NCBI GenBank assembly: GCA_942490535.1
Contig: CALNXQ010000006.1
Location: forward strand, 62,001-126,000
Direction of reading: 5' to 3'
DNA: 64,000 nt
Origin: JAEINY01 sp942490535
GTDB lineage: Bacteria > Bacteroidota > Bacteroidia > Bacteroidales > Marinilabiliaceae
Shown here: positions 38,240 through 46,222 of the stretch, piece by piece
Numbering within the stretch: the stretch's first letter is position 1
Layout of the letters: each line of letters starts with the position of its first letter
Position numbers and translations under genes: made by a program
Notes under the pieces: generated by a model
What the model was told of the DNA's origin: nothing
The model's database searches: none
What the model saw: only the letters and a program-made list of their open reading frames with translations

Positions 38240-38695
38240 CTATTCGTTAACTACAATTTTCTCAATTTTGTCACCTTCACGAATATCATCAACGATATCG
38301 ACACCTTCAATGACTTTACCGAAGCAAGTGTGTTGACGATCGAGATGAGAAGTATTCTTGCGGCTATGGCAAACAAAGAACTGAGATCCGCCTGTATTGC
38401 GTCCGGCATGTGCCATCGACAAAACACCACGGTCATGGTACTGATTTTCGCCATCTAATTCACAGTCGATGCTATAGCCGGGACCACCGGTACCAACGCG
38501 AGGACTGGTCGCATCTTTGGAAAACGGACAACCACCCTGAATCACAAAATCAGGTATAACACGGTGAAAAGCCAAGCCATCGTAAAAACCTTCTTTGGCC
38601 AGTTTTACAAAATTCTCAACGGTTTTAGGGGCATCATTTTCGTAGAATTCTACTTTCATGATCCCTTTTTCTGTATGAATATCTGCTGTTCTCAT
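38240..38695 (-). CDS. Cyclophilin-type peptidyl-prolyl cis-trans isomerase
   Basis: 151 residues from ATG 38695 (the longer frame starts at TTG). The cyclophilin core is complete: GIMKVEFYENDAPKTVENFV, LAFHRVIPDFVIQGGCP (catalytic Arg), GVLSMAHAG, SQFFVCHSR and FGKVIEGVDIVD. No signal peptide, so it acts in the cytosol on prolyl bonds during folding. First gene of a two-gene unit with DUF3127 and a good promoter element just upstream. Confidence 0.95.
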   Translation of the reverse strand: MRTADIHTEKGIMKVEFYENDAPKTVENFVKLAKEGFYDGLAFHRVIPDFVIQGGCPFSKDATSPRVGTGGPGYSIDCELDGENQYHDRGVLSMAHAGRNTGGSQFFVCHSRKNTSHLDRQHTCFGKVIEGVDIVDDIREGDKIEKIVVNE

Positions 38696-38713
38696 TAGAT
38701 TAATTGTTTGAAA

Positions 38714-38721
38714 CAAAAGTA
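38714..38721 (-). promoter_or_regulatory. -7 promoter element for the cyclophilin-DUF3127 unit
   Basis: TACTTTTG on the minus strand fits TAnnTTTG, with a weak -33-like TGTG about 20 bp upstream. Transcription would begin near 38707. Confidence 0.5.
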
Positions 38722-38884
38722 CAATAAATTACTGAACAGACACAACCTTGATTCAGTATGTTATGCGTTTACAATGAGTAAGCCTCTGTAATAACAACAG
38801 TTGAAATACCATTCTTTTATCAACAAGGAGATGCTTCACCGCAAAATTTAAGCATTAAATGCCCCTAAATAAAGTTTTCGTCAC

Positions 38885-38923
38885 TGTTCGAAATCGAACA
38901 AGCGGTTGTCGCATATTCGCACG
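38885..38923 (+). promoter_or_regulatory. Paired upstream activator sites, WM-repeat gene A
   Basis: Site 1 is the perfect palindrome TGTTCGAAATCGAACA (38885-38900). Site 2 is TGTCGCATATTCGCACG (38907-38923). The same two sites, with starts 22 bp apart and a 6-bp gap, stand before the other two paralogues. Likely binding sites of a sigma-54 activator (inference). Confidence 0.65.
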
Positions 38924-38989
38924 AAAAAAAATGACCAATCAATCCACTAAAAAATTTCAAACAACTCATATTAAGATTACTACACATTA

Positions 38990-39004
38990 TGGCACAGAGC
39001 TTGA
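38990..39004 (+). promoter_or_regulatory. Sigma-54-like -24/-12 promoter, WM-repeat gene A
   Basis: TGGCAC, five bases, TTGA. The GG and the second G have RpoN spacing; the usual C after that G is replaced by A. It is preceded by TACACA, as in both paralogues, and lies 37 bp before the ATG. Confidence 0.6.
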
Positions 39005-39040
39005 TCATTCTTCAACACAAACACATTAAAAAAACAAGTC

Positions 39041-39556
39041 ATGAAAACTTTATATAACAATTCAGCCGTAAAATTTTCTGTTTCTCTTTTACTTGCTATT
39101 ACTTTTTTAACCGGTAACTTAATGGCACAACCCACCTTATCGGACTCAGAAACAGAAGAGGCACCCATTGAGGTTCAAACCTGGATGAGTGATGAAGCAT
39201 CCTTGGACAATTTATATCAAGAAACCACCATGGAAATTGAATCATGGATGACCGATGTCACTTCTTTCGCTTCGAACACAGAAGCCGAATTACCATTGGA
39301 AGCCTGGATGAGTGAAGTAGACAATTTTGATCATCTGAACAATGAAGCGTTTGAAACAACCCTTGCGATAGAAACCTGGATGATGAATTCGGAAGACTTA
39401 AGCTTTACCCATTCAGAACAGGAATTAGCCGTTGAATGCTGGATGACCGATCAGGACTGTTCAAAAAACCTTTACCAGGAAACATTGCTAACTGTTGACA
39501 ACTGGATGTCTAAAATCGACTTGACAACACCGGTAGTCCTTTTTGCAAGAAACTAA
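39041..39556 (+). CDS. Secreted WM-repeat protein A
   Basis: A 171-residue exported protein of unknown family. Signal peptide residues 1-29 (ending GNLMAQ), then six acidic repeats of about 21-25 residues, each with a Trp-Met core: QTWMSD, ESWMTD, EAWMSE, ETWMMN, ECWMTD, DNWMS. It ends TTPVVLFARN. There is no lipobox, no T9SS sorting domain and no enzyme motif. Two paralogues follow at 43328 and 44344, with the same promoter architecture and the same stretch (AGTC) before the ATG. Secreted role is inferred from the signal peptide only. Two cysteines (in ECWMTDQDC) are near the fifth repeat. Confidence 0.8.
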   Translation: MKTLYNNSAVKFSVSLLLAITFLTGNLMAQPTLSDSETEEAPIEVQTWMSDEASLDNLYQETTMEIESWMTDVTSFASNTEAELPLEAWMSEVDNFDHLNNEAFETTLAIETWMMNSEDLSFTHSEQELAVECWMTDQDCSKNLYQETLLTVDNWMSKIDLTTPVVLFARN

Positions 39557-39618
39557 AACTGCAATATAAAACAAGTAAGCAGAACGCAATACGCTTTTAA
39601 TCACATATTATTTCAACC

Positions 39619-39648
39619 AGGCTGGACATTTGATGTTCAGCCTTTTTT
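39619..39648 (+). terminator. Terminator of WM-repeat gene A
   Basis: Stem AGGCTGGACAT / ATGTTCAGCCT (one G-U pair), three-base loop, then TTTTTT, 63 bp beyond the stop codon. Confidence 0.85.
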
Positions 39649-39762
39649 ATTGATAGACATTGAAAAAAGCAACTCAAAACGCCGTTTATTTAAAGATAAA
39701 ACGGATATCATTCCGGAAAATAATACCCGCTTTAACGATGATTAAAAAACAAACGAAATAAC

Positions 39763-40683
39763 TTATTCGATGGTTAACCAGTTGGAGGTGAAGCTACCTA
39801 CAACACCTGCACCATTACTTACATTTGAATGGATACGAACCGGTTCTGAGAAAGGGCTATCTTCATAATAGTTATAGGCATCCAACGTTTTGTAATACAG
39901 ATACAGATCATAGGAAATTTTCTGGAGGTCGATTTTCATTTTTGATGCAGTTTCCAAATCATAGCCATCCACATCAAAAGTCAGCACATAATCCTCACCC
40001 TCAAATAGAGCATCATCAAACACCCGGTATTCATTCAGTGGATGATCGGAAAAATCATCATTCACTACCACTACATTGCCATTTAAAACCGGATCACTGG
40101 AATCAAAACGTAACGAATAATAAGAGTCTTCATCAAATTCATATTCTCCGGTTTCTTCATTATACCACCATTGAGGAGCATAAAGTTTTAGCCGGTAATA
40201 ATCGTTTCCCGGCATATCGGACACCTTTACTTTCAACCTTAACTTCTCGCTGGTATATTCATCCGTACGAACCTCCACCATTTTAAAGGATTCAACTTCA
40301 GCCTTAGCTTGTCCGGGCACCAACGAAACGGCTTTAATAGCCTTAAAAGATGCATACTTAACTCTCAATTCATATTTCATCCCCGATTTAACCACCGTGG
40401 ATTCGGAACGGTATTCACCATTGGGAAAAGCAACTAATTCGCCGGCCAACTCATCGTTGATATACAGCTCCACAGAGGCGTCACTGATGGTTTGAATGGG
40501 TTTATTATCCAGAAGGGTGCGACTTTTACTAACCCGGCAAGTAACGATTGAATCGGTTTGTAAGGCTGCATTTAATACGAGAAAACTCTCCAGATTATCC
40601 CCTTTATAATCAATCTCCTTCTCGCAAGCGGATACAACCACCAGGACCAGCACCAGAAAATATATTTTTTTGAAAAGTATCAT
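39763..40683 (-). CDS. DUF4249 lipoprotein
   Basis: A 306-residue lipoprotein (lipobox VVVSAC, Cys20). The DUF4249 pattern is clear: an N-terminal Ig/CarboxypepD-like part with FLVLNAALQTDSIVTCRVSK and DASVELYINDE, and a C-terminal beta domain with DDYYRLKLYAP-like and DALFEGEDYVLTFDV segments. DUF4249 proteins are usually encoded next to a TonB receptor, as here (4-bp gap), and probably act as its surface lipoprotein, analogous to SusD. The cargo is unknown. The pair lies inside the WM-repeat gene cluster. Confidence 0.9.
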   Translation of the reverse strand: MILFKKIYFLVLVLVVVSACEKEIDYKGDNLESFLVLNAALQTDSIVTCRVSKSRTLLDNKPIQTISDASVELYINDELAGELVAFPNGEYRSESTVVKSGMKYELRVKYASFKAIKAVSLVPGQAKAEVESFKMVEVRTDEYTSEKLRLKVKVSDMPGNDYYRLKLYAPQWWYNEETGEYEFDEDSYYSLRFDSSDPVLNGNVVVVNDDFSDHPLNEYRVFDDALFEGEDYVLTFDVDGYDLETASKMKIDLQKISYDLYLYYKTLDAYNYYEDSPFSEPVRIHSNVSNGAGVVGSFTSNWLTIE

Positions 40684-40687
40684 GTAT

Positions 40688-43033
40688 TTAAAATTTATAG
40701 GTATATGAAATGGATGGAAGAATAGGAAATAGCGAAATCTGTTTCAAAGCCTTGCGGCCATCATCGGTCGTTCCGAGATATAAGAAAAACGGGTTCTTTC
40801 TATTGTAAACGTTGTACACACTAATGTTCCAGGTACGCATACCGTGCTTCTTTTTCTTGTGAAAATTGACCCCAAAATCCAGTCGATGATAATTTGGCAT
40901 CCGGTAATTATTACGACTCTCAAAATATGGCACTGATGAATTGTTGGAATAATAATAGTAATCATTACTCTCCTCCCCTTGCAATGGCTGAATATCATGG
41001 GTAGCCAACGTAATGGCATTTCCGGTTCCAAACACCCAGGTAGCGCCAATATCAATTTTATCAGAAAACTTATGGCTCATCACCACACTCAAATCATGCG
41101 TTCGATCATAGCGGGCGGCAAACCATTCCCCAAAATTCAAGTTATCAAACTGCCGTTCCGATTTTGATAAGGTATAGCCGATCCATCCAGTGGTTTTCCC
41201 GGTTTCTTTCTTCAATAAAAGCTCCATGCCATAGGAACGCCCATCGCCCTTCTCGACCTTATCTTCCCAACCCACGGAAGAGCCAAAAAAGGAAGCCCCT
41301 TCCTTATATTCAATCAGGTTCTTCATTTCCTTATAAAATCCTTCCACTGAAAAGGTATAGGTTGCAAAGGGACTATAAACGGCACCAACCGCATATTGAT
41401 GCGACAGCTGGGGTTTGATTTTATCCGTTACCGGCAACCACAAATCCGTTGGTAAACCAATGGTTGAGTTGCTTAATAAATGTAAATACTGCTGCATTTT
41501 AGAATACGCGGCTTTCACAGTAATTTTATCAGAGGCCAGGTAGCGCATACTAACCCGTGGTTCAATTGAAGTATAAAAAGAATTTTCCACATTGAATCCA
41601 GAAAAATGCAGTCCCACATTAGCTTTTAAACGGTCGGCCAACTGAATATTATCCTCCATAAACAAGTTCATCTCATGTCCATATATTTTATCATCCCCAA
41701 ACGTTCTATTATAGGGTTGTTCATAATCCGATTTTGAACGAAAAGCTTCTACTCCAGGATTAAAAGTATGATAGATGTAGTTAACACCAAACTTAATTTC
41801 ATGCGCATTAGAAGGGTACCAATCAAATTCCATTTTATAACTCACATCGTTGATCCCTGATTTATACTTGTAATATGTTTCATCCACTATTTGATTGTTT
41901 TCTTTGGACGTAGCTTCATTTTCAACATTGAATTTATACTGGCTATAGGTTACTGTAGTATTACTAAACAACTTATTACTGAACACATAATTCCACCGTA
42001 AAGCAGTGGTGATATTCCCCCAAAACATGTAACTTTTGTCATTAAATGCCTCGTCGGCATAATTGTCCTCATATTGAGAAAAAGCTTTATCCCGGCCGGT
42101 ATAGGCACTCAAATATATCCGACTGCGATCTGAAAATTTATGATTTACCTTGGCATTTAAATCATAGAAGAAATATCCACCAAAATCATCTTTGGGCATC
42201 AGGGGACGTGTTAAGACATCAATGTAGGTTCGCCGGCCAGAAATATGAAAGGCTGTTTTGTCCTTTTGAATAGGTCCTTCCAAATGAAATTTTGAGGCAA
42301 TTAGCCCCAATTGAACACCCCCATGAAATTCCTTTTCATTGCCTTCCTTCATACGAATATCCACCACAGAGGAAAGCCGACCACCGAAACGAGCAGGAAA
42401 GCCACCTTTATAGAGCGTCAGATTCTTAATGGCATCTGTATTAAACACGGAGAAAAAACCAAATAAATGATTCGCATTATAAACCGGAACACCATCCAAC
42501 AATATTAAATTTTGATCAGGCCCTCCTCCTCGCACATACAAACCACTAGAAGCTTCATTTCCAGATTGAACACCTGGCAATAACTGCATGGTTTTAATGA
42601 CATCGGCTTCGCCCATAAAAGCTGGCAAACTCTTCACCGTTTCCATTGTAATCACCTCCTTACTCATTTGAGTATCCTCCAGCCGATTATTTACGGCACC
42701 ACCAACGACTGTCACTTCGCCAATGGCAGTGGCATATGCCAGGTTAATGTTAATTTCTTTGTCCTGACTCAAATTCACATCCAACCTTTGCGTCTCGAAG
42801 CCCACAAATGAATAAACGATGGTATATTGTCCGGCAGGTAACGATAAGCTATAAAAGCCATAGGTATTACTCACGGATCCAATTAATCCTTGCGGTTCAT
42901 AAATGTTCGCATTAATTAATTTCTCGCCACTTCCGGCGTCTGAAACATAGCCGCTAATGGTATATTGCTTTGTTTGTCCAACAAGCGCAGTACCACAAAC
43001 AAGCAATAAGAGCTTCACAAGGAATTTCTTCAT
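40688..43033 (-). CDS. TonB-dependent receptor with CarboxypepD_reg-like domain (DUF4249 partner)
   Basis: 781 residues from ATG 43033 (the longer frame begins at TTG). Signal peptide ending ALVGQ, CarboxypepD_reg-like domain about 25-105 (YTISGYVSDAGSGEKLINANI), plug about 115-230 (LPAFMGEADVIKTMQLLPG, SSGLYVRGGGPDQNLILLDG, GGFPARFGGRLSSVVDI) and a 22-strand-type barrel ending ISYTYKF. A typical FecA/CirA-like importer rather than SusC. First gene of the two-gene operon with DUF4249. The divergent intergenic region holds the activator sites of WM-repeat gene B, 136 bp from its start, so coregulation is possible. Confidence 0.93.
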   Translation of the reverse strand: MKKFLVKLLLLVCGTALVGQTKQYTISGYVSDAGSGEKLINANIYEPQGLIGSVSNTYGFYSLSLPAGQYTIVYSFVGFETQRLDVNLSQDKEININLAYATAIGEVTVVGGAVNNRLEDTQMSKEVITMETVKSLPAFMGEADVIKTMQLLPGVQSGNEASSGLYVRGGGPDQNLILLDGVPVYNANHLFGFFSVFNTDAIKNLTLYKGGFPARFGGRLSSVVDIRMKEGNEKEFHGGVQLGLIASKFHLEGPIQKDKTAFHISGRRTYIDVLTRPLMPKDDFGGYFFYDLNAKVNHKFSDRSRIYLSAYTGRDKAFSQYEDNYADEAFNDKSYMFWGNITTALRWNYVFSNKLFSNTTVTYSQYKFNVENEATSKENNQIVDETYYKYKSGINDVSYKMEFDWYPSNAHEIKFGVNYIYHTFNPGVEAFRSKSDYEQPYNRTFGDDKIYGHEMNLFMEDNIQLADRLKANVGLHFSGFNVENSFYTSIEPRVSMRYLASDKITVKAAYSKMQQYLHLLSNSTIGLPTDLWLPVTDKIKPQLSHQYAVGAVYSPFATYTFSVEGFYKEMKNLIEYKEGASFFGSSVGWEDKVEKGDGRSYGMELLLKKETGKTTGWIGYTLSKSERQFDNLNFGEWFAARYDRTHDLSVVMSHKFSDKIDIGATWVFGTGNAITLATHDIQPLQGEESNDYYYYSNNSSVPYFESRNNYRMPNYHRLDFGVNFHKKKKHGMRTWNISVYNVYNRKNPFFLYLGTTDDGRKALKQISLFPILPSISYTYKF

Positions 43034-43168
43034 AAGATAAATTAAAGTCAAAATATAAAAATCAATCGTTTTTAAGACAATTCAAATGAGCGATGCACTT
43101 ACTAGCACCAATACTTTATCACTATTTATTTAGAAACTCTTTCCTTCCACCACAAAAATCAAAACGAC

Positions 43169-43207
43169 TGTTCAAAAACGCACACCCCACTGTTGCACTT
43201 TCGCACG
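43169..43207 (+). promoter_or_regulatory. Paired upstream activator sites, WM-repeat gene B
   Basis: Site 1 TGTTCAAAAACGCACA (43169-43184) and site 2 TGTTGCACTTTCGCACG (43191-43207). Same spacing as before genes A and C (starts 22 bp apart). They lie between this gene and the divergent TonB receptor operon. Confidence 0.65.
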
Positions 43208-43272
43208 ATATAAAAAGACAAAATAATCTTCTAATGTCATTAACACCTTCTTTTATTTCACTTTACACATCT

Positions 43273-43287
43273 TGGCACCCCGTTTGA
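43273..43287 (+). promoter_or_regulatory. Sigma-54-like -24/-12 promoter, WM-repeat gene B
   Basis: TGGCAC, five bases, TTGA, preceded by TACACATCT. It starts 82 bp after the start of site 2 and 55 bp before the ATG at 43328. Confidence 0.6.
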
Positions 43288-43327
43288 ACTACTATTAACA
43301 ATGATAGTTAATTTAAAAATCACAGTC

Positions 43328-44023
43328 ATGAAAGCCTTACAATCAAAATCAATCGCTACAAGAACATTCACTTTAGTAATAGGAGTATTGTTTTTATCTT
43401 TTTCATTATTTTCTCAATCAGGACCTAATTCCGACAGCGAATTTTCCGAGCCCGAATTAAAAATAGAAAAATGGATGACGGATATAACTGCTTTTGAATC
43501 GACCTACGAAGAAGCAAACCTTCAAATTGAAGCATGGATGACAGACATCAACGAATTTGAAGCTATTAATGAAGAACCATTATTAGCCGTTGAAAATTGG
43601 ATGACCAATGTAGATGAGTTCGAAACCACAAATGAAGAGCCTTTATTGGCCATAGAAAGCTGGATGACTGACATGAATGCCTTTGAAGCCATCAATGAAG
43701 AGCCTCTTTTAGCCGTTGATAGTTGGATGATGAATACCGAGGAATTTAAAAATTTCATGCAAATAAATCCTGCATTACTGTTTGCTGAAGCCAATGAAAA
43801 AGCTGTTAAAATTGAAAGTTGGATGACTAATATTGGTGACTTCAATAACTATTCGCAAGATGATATGATTGTAGTTGTTGATGAGCCCATTGAAATAGAA
43901 GGGTGGATGGTAAACATAGAAGAATTTTTCTGCATTCCGATGACGCAAATACCTACTTTGAAGAGTATTGATCTGGAAAAGCATGCACCAGTACTAATTG
44001 CTTTACAAACTTCCCTAAAATAA
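43328..44023 (+). CDS. Secreted WM-repeat protein B
   Basis: 231 residues from ATG 43328. The frame is open 27 bp upstream, but this ATG is preceded by AGTC exactly as in the two paralogues and yields a proper signal peptide (ending LFSQ). Seven repeats: EKWMTD, EAWMTD, ENWMTN, ESWMTD, DSWMMN, ESWMTN, EGWMVN, mostly exactly 21 residues apart, with spacer FExxNEEPLLAVE. The middle repeats are almost identical, which points to recent duplication. The C-terminal tail (IDLEKHAPVLIALQTSLK) is shared with paralogue C but not A. Very acidic. No recognised domain, anchor or enzyme motif. Confidence 0.8.
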   Translation: MKALQSKSIATRTFTLVIGVLFLSFSLFSQSGPNSDSEFSEPELKIEKWMTDITAFESTYEEANLQIEAWMTDINEFEAINEEPLLAVENWMTNVDEFETTNEEPLLAIESWMTDMNAFEAINEEPLLAVDSWMMNTEEFKNFMQINPALLFAEANEKAVKIESWMTNIGDFNNYSQDDMIVVVDEPIEIEGWMVNIEEFFCIPMTQIPTLKSIDLEKHAPVLIALQTSLK

Positions 44024-44061
44024 AAAATTAAGGCAGAATTGACTATCAAAAATAATACATG

Positions 44062-44088
44062 AGCCGGCACTATCTTGCCGGCTTTTTT
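44062..44088 (+). terminator. Terminator of WM-repeat gene B
   Basis: Stem AGCCGGCA / TGCCGGCT, six-base loop, then TTTTTT, about 38 bp beyond the stop codon. Confidence 0.88.
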
Positions 44089-44181
44089 CATGCCAATTAC
44101 AATCCTGAAAATCACCATACCACACTGATAATAAATCTATTTAAAACCATCATCACCATTGACTATATGGCCTTCATTCGA

Positions 44182-44220
44182 TGTTCACAACCGAACAGTT
44201 ACTTGTTGCAGGACCGTACA
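44182..44220 (+). promoter_or_regulatory. Paired upstream activator sites, WM-repeat gene C
   Basis: Site 1 TGTTCACAACCGAACA (44182-44197) and site 2 TGTTGCAGGACCGTACA (44204-44220). Half-sites and the 22-bp spacing match those before genes A and B although the surrounding sequence differs. Confidence 0.65.
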
Positions 44221-44285
44221 AAACAAAATGACAAACCAACCCAAAAGCCATCATTACTAACTCTCCCACTGGTCATTACACACTT

Positions 44286-44300
44286 TGGCACTTCATTTGT
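44286..44300 (+). promoter_or_regulatory. Sigma-54-like -24/-12 promoter, WM-repeat gene C
   Basis: TGGCAC, five bases, TTGT, preceded by TACACACTT. It starts 82 bp after the start of site 2 and 58 bp before the ATG at 44344. Confidence 0.6.
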
Positions 44301-44343
44301 TTTAACTCTAATACAAGAACAACAACACATTAAAAACTTAGTC

Positions 44344-44955
44344 ATGAAAACTTCAGCCATACAAACAATCGCAAAAACAGTTTTAGGAAGTCTATTCATT
44401 TTTATCTGTTTCGCCAGTGCCATTCAGGGCCAGTCTTCCTTTTTAAGTGAAACAGATTTTTATGAACCCGAACTGAACGTGGAGGATTGGATGATCGATC
44501 AAGAATCTTTTGATGCCTCTTTTGAAGAATCTACTATTGAAATCGAACCCTGGATGATCGATGAATCTGATTTTAACCATACACACAATGAACCGCTATT
44601 GGCCATTGATTCCTGGATGACCAATGTCGAAGACTTTGACAATGTATACAGTGAAGATCTATTAGCTATAGAAGATTGGATGACTGCTCCTGAAAACCTG
44701 GATAATTGCAACGATGAACCTTTACTGGCAATGGAAAACTGGATGACTGATTTAGACGTATTCTTTGACTATTTCCAGCCCAACACCAAAATGTTATTTG
44801 CAGAGCTCATTGAAGAACCAATCAAATTGGAAAGCTGGATGACCAATGTGGATGATTTCTTAGCCGGTCCTCTTCATAAATTGCCAAACATTCACCAAAT
44901 TAATTTAATGGAATCTGCACCAATATTAGTAGCCTTACATACCTCATCTAAGTAA
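44344..44955 (+). CDS. Secreted WM-repeat protein C
   Basis: 203 residues from ATG 44344, chosen by comparison with the paralogues (AGTC before the ATG, promoter just upstream, signal peptide ending AIQGQ). Six repeats: EDWMID, EPWMID, DSWMTN, EDWMTA, ENWMTD, ESWMTN, with spacers such as FNHTHNEPLLAI. The tail INLMESAPILVALHTSSK matches that of paralogue B, so B and C are the closest pair. Acidic, exported, no known domain. Each repeat keeps a conserved hydrophobic-Glu-x-Trp-Met core and an aromatic five residues later, as expected for a small folded unit or a peptide core. Confidence 0.8.
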   Translation: MKTSAIQTIAKTVLGSLFIFICFASAIQGQSSFLSETDFYEPELNVEDWMIDQESFDASFEESTIEIEPWMIDESDFNHTHNEPLLAIDSWMTNVEDFDNVYSEDLLAIEDWMTAPENLDNCNDEPLLAMENWMTDLDVFFDYFQPNTKMLFAELIEEPIKLESWMTNVDDFLAGPLHKLPNIHQINLMESAPILVALHTSSK

Positions 44956-45015
44956 CGTATTTGGTTCGTTTTGATGATTGTTAAATGCTTCTTGTACGTC
45001 AATAAAAGCCTGCAA

Positions 45016-45041
45016 GGCCGGTATGACTACCGGTCTTTTTT
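45016..45041 (+). terminator. Terminator of WM-repeat gene C
   Basis: Stem GGCCGGTA / TACCGGTC (one G-U pair), TGAC loop, then a T-run, about 60 bp beyond the stop codon. Confidence 0.85.
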
Positions 45042-45052
45042 CATATAAAAAA

Positions 45053-45078
45053 CCCGGTGAGACGTCTGTCACACCGGG
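45053..45078 (-). terminator. Terminator of the peptide deformylase gene
   Basis: Stem CCCGGTG / CACCGGG with a 12-nt loop, followed by TTTTTT on the minus strand, 24 bp beyond the stop codon. Back to back with the gene C terminator. Confidence 0.85.
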
Positions 45079-45101
45079 CATAAATATGTACATTTCAAAA
45101 T

Positions 45102-45686
45102 TTACTTGGCGAATCGCATCCTATAAGACGGAGACACTTTTCCTTCTGCAATCTTACTTAGCTTTCCTTTCATCAGTCGTTTACCGATACCGGATACATG
45201 ATCAATGTATAAAATACCTTCCGTATGATCATATTCATGCTGAATCACACGCGCTGTGAACCCGCTAAAAGTTTTTGTCTGCTTTTCAAAGTTTCGATCA
45301 AAATAGACAATTTCGATGGACCAGGCTCGTTCTACTTCACCATTTATTTCAGGAAGACTCAAACAACCTTCATTCTCTATCCACCCTTCTTCCGATTCAG
45401 CTACAATTTCGGCATTGATAAATACCTCTTTAATACCTTTGTTATCTTCGAACAAATCATCCCGATCCTCACCTTCATCCATATTTTCATATACCTGTTC
45501 GGTATCTACCACAAACAGACGTATCGGCTTATTCACTTGCGGCGCAGCTAATCCAACACCACTGGCGTCATACATGGTTTCCCACATATTATCGATCAAT
45601 TCCTGCAATCCTTCGTGATCTGATGAAATTTCATCGCACACCTCCCGCAACACTTTATTACCGTAAGCTGTTACTGCTAATGCCAT
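45102..45686 (-). CDS. def: Peptide deformylase
   Basis: A 194-residue metalloenzyme removing the formyl group from nascent proteins. All three motifs are present: GVGLAAPQVN (about 40-49), EGCLSLPE (metal-binding Cys, about 108) and QHEYDHTEG (catalytic Glu and two metal-binding His, about 149-157). Normal length, ATG start. Monocistronic, divergent from the DUF5655 gene. Confidence 0.97.
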   Translation of the reverse strand: MALAVTAYGNKVLREVCDEISSDHEGLQELIDNMWETMYDASGVGLAAPQVNKPIRLFVVDTEQVYENMDEGEDRDDLFEDNKGIKEVFINAEIVAESEEGWIENEGCLSLPEINGEVERAWSIEIVYFDRNFEKQTKTFSGFTARVIQHEYDHTEGILYIDHVSGIGKRLMKGKLSKIAEGKVSPSYRMRFAK

Positions 45687-45732
45687 ACTACTATTTTTGT
45701 TGCCCTTTACGCAAAAGGACTGTTTTGGGGTG

Positions 45733-45740
45733 CAAAAATA
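45733..45740 (-). promoter_or_regulatory. Putative -7 promoter element of def
   Basis: TATTTTTG on the minus strand fits TAnnTTTG, about 47 bp before the def ATG. No good -33 element seen. Confidence 0.4.
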
Positions 45741-45766
45741 ATCAATCTTTTTATAATGCCATTTAA

Positions 45767-46198
45767 ATGAATATCAGAATGTGGACTTGTCCCCAATGTA
45801 AACAACGCTTTATACACACTAATCAGAACCATTCGTGCAATGAGCGCTCTGAAGCTGATTTCCTGAAAGGAAAAACACCTCATGTCATGGAACTCTATCA
45901 ATACTTCATTGATCAATATCGAACATTGGGAAGATTCAACCTTCATCCGGCCAAATCACGCATCGCCTTTGCTACCAAAATACGCTTTGGCTACATCCAC
46001 CGCCTTGGAAAGAACTTTGTAGAAGTAGCTTTGACTTTTCCCGGTGCTTACACAGACAATCTTTGTTTTTATCGCATTGGTGAAGTACCGGGTGGTAAAC
46101 TGTACCAACACTATTTACGCCTTTATTGCAATGATGACATCTATGAAGAAGTCAAAAAATACATGAAGATGGCACTTGATTATGGGAACAAACCGTGA
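45767..46198 (+). CDS. DUF5655 domain protein with zinc-finger-like N-terminus
   Basis: A 143-residue cytosolic protein. The N-terminus has a knuckle WTCPQCKQRF followed by NQNHSC (likely zinc site: two Cys, His and Cys). The rest matches DUF5655 (YFIDQYRTLGRF, RIAFATKIRFGYIHRLGKNFVEVAL, HYLRLYCNDDI). DUF5655 occurs in proteins possibly linked to nucleic-acid or transport functions, but no activity is established. Met at 45779 is an alternative start. Divergent from def, convergent with the next gene. Confidence 0.8.
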   Translation: MNIRMWTCPQCKQRFIHTNQNHSCNERSEADFLKGKTPHVMELYQYFIDQYRTLGRFNLHPAKSRIAFATKIRFGYIHRLGKNFVEVALTFPGAYTDNLCFYRIGEVPGGKLYQHYLRLYCNDDIYEEVKKYMKMALDYGNKP

Positions 46199-46222
46199 TT
46201 CCCTTTTTAATGGTCATGAAAA

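Larger units (their letters stand above)
44024..44343 (+). other. Intergenic region between WM-repeat genes B and C
   Basis: Holds the terminator of gene B, the activator sites and the sigma-54-like promoter of gene C. The frame of gene C is open back to 44059, but that stretch overlaps the terminator and promoter and is not expected to be translated. Confidence 0.7.

Noticed and set aside
43034..43100. Sigma-54 promoter for the TonB receptor/DUF4249 operon
   Set aside because: A TTGGTGC ... TGCA pair exists on the minus strand, but the GG-to-GC distance is one base too long and TGGCAC is not matched.
44059..44343. N-terminal extension of WM-repeat gene C by 95 residues
   Set aside because: The stretch overlaps the terminator of gene B, both activator sites and the sigma-54-like promoter. 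The ATG at 44344 has the same context as both paralogues and gives a signal peptide.
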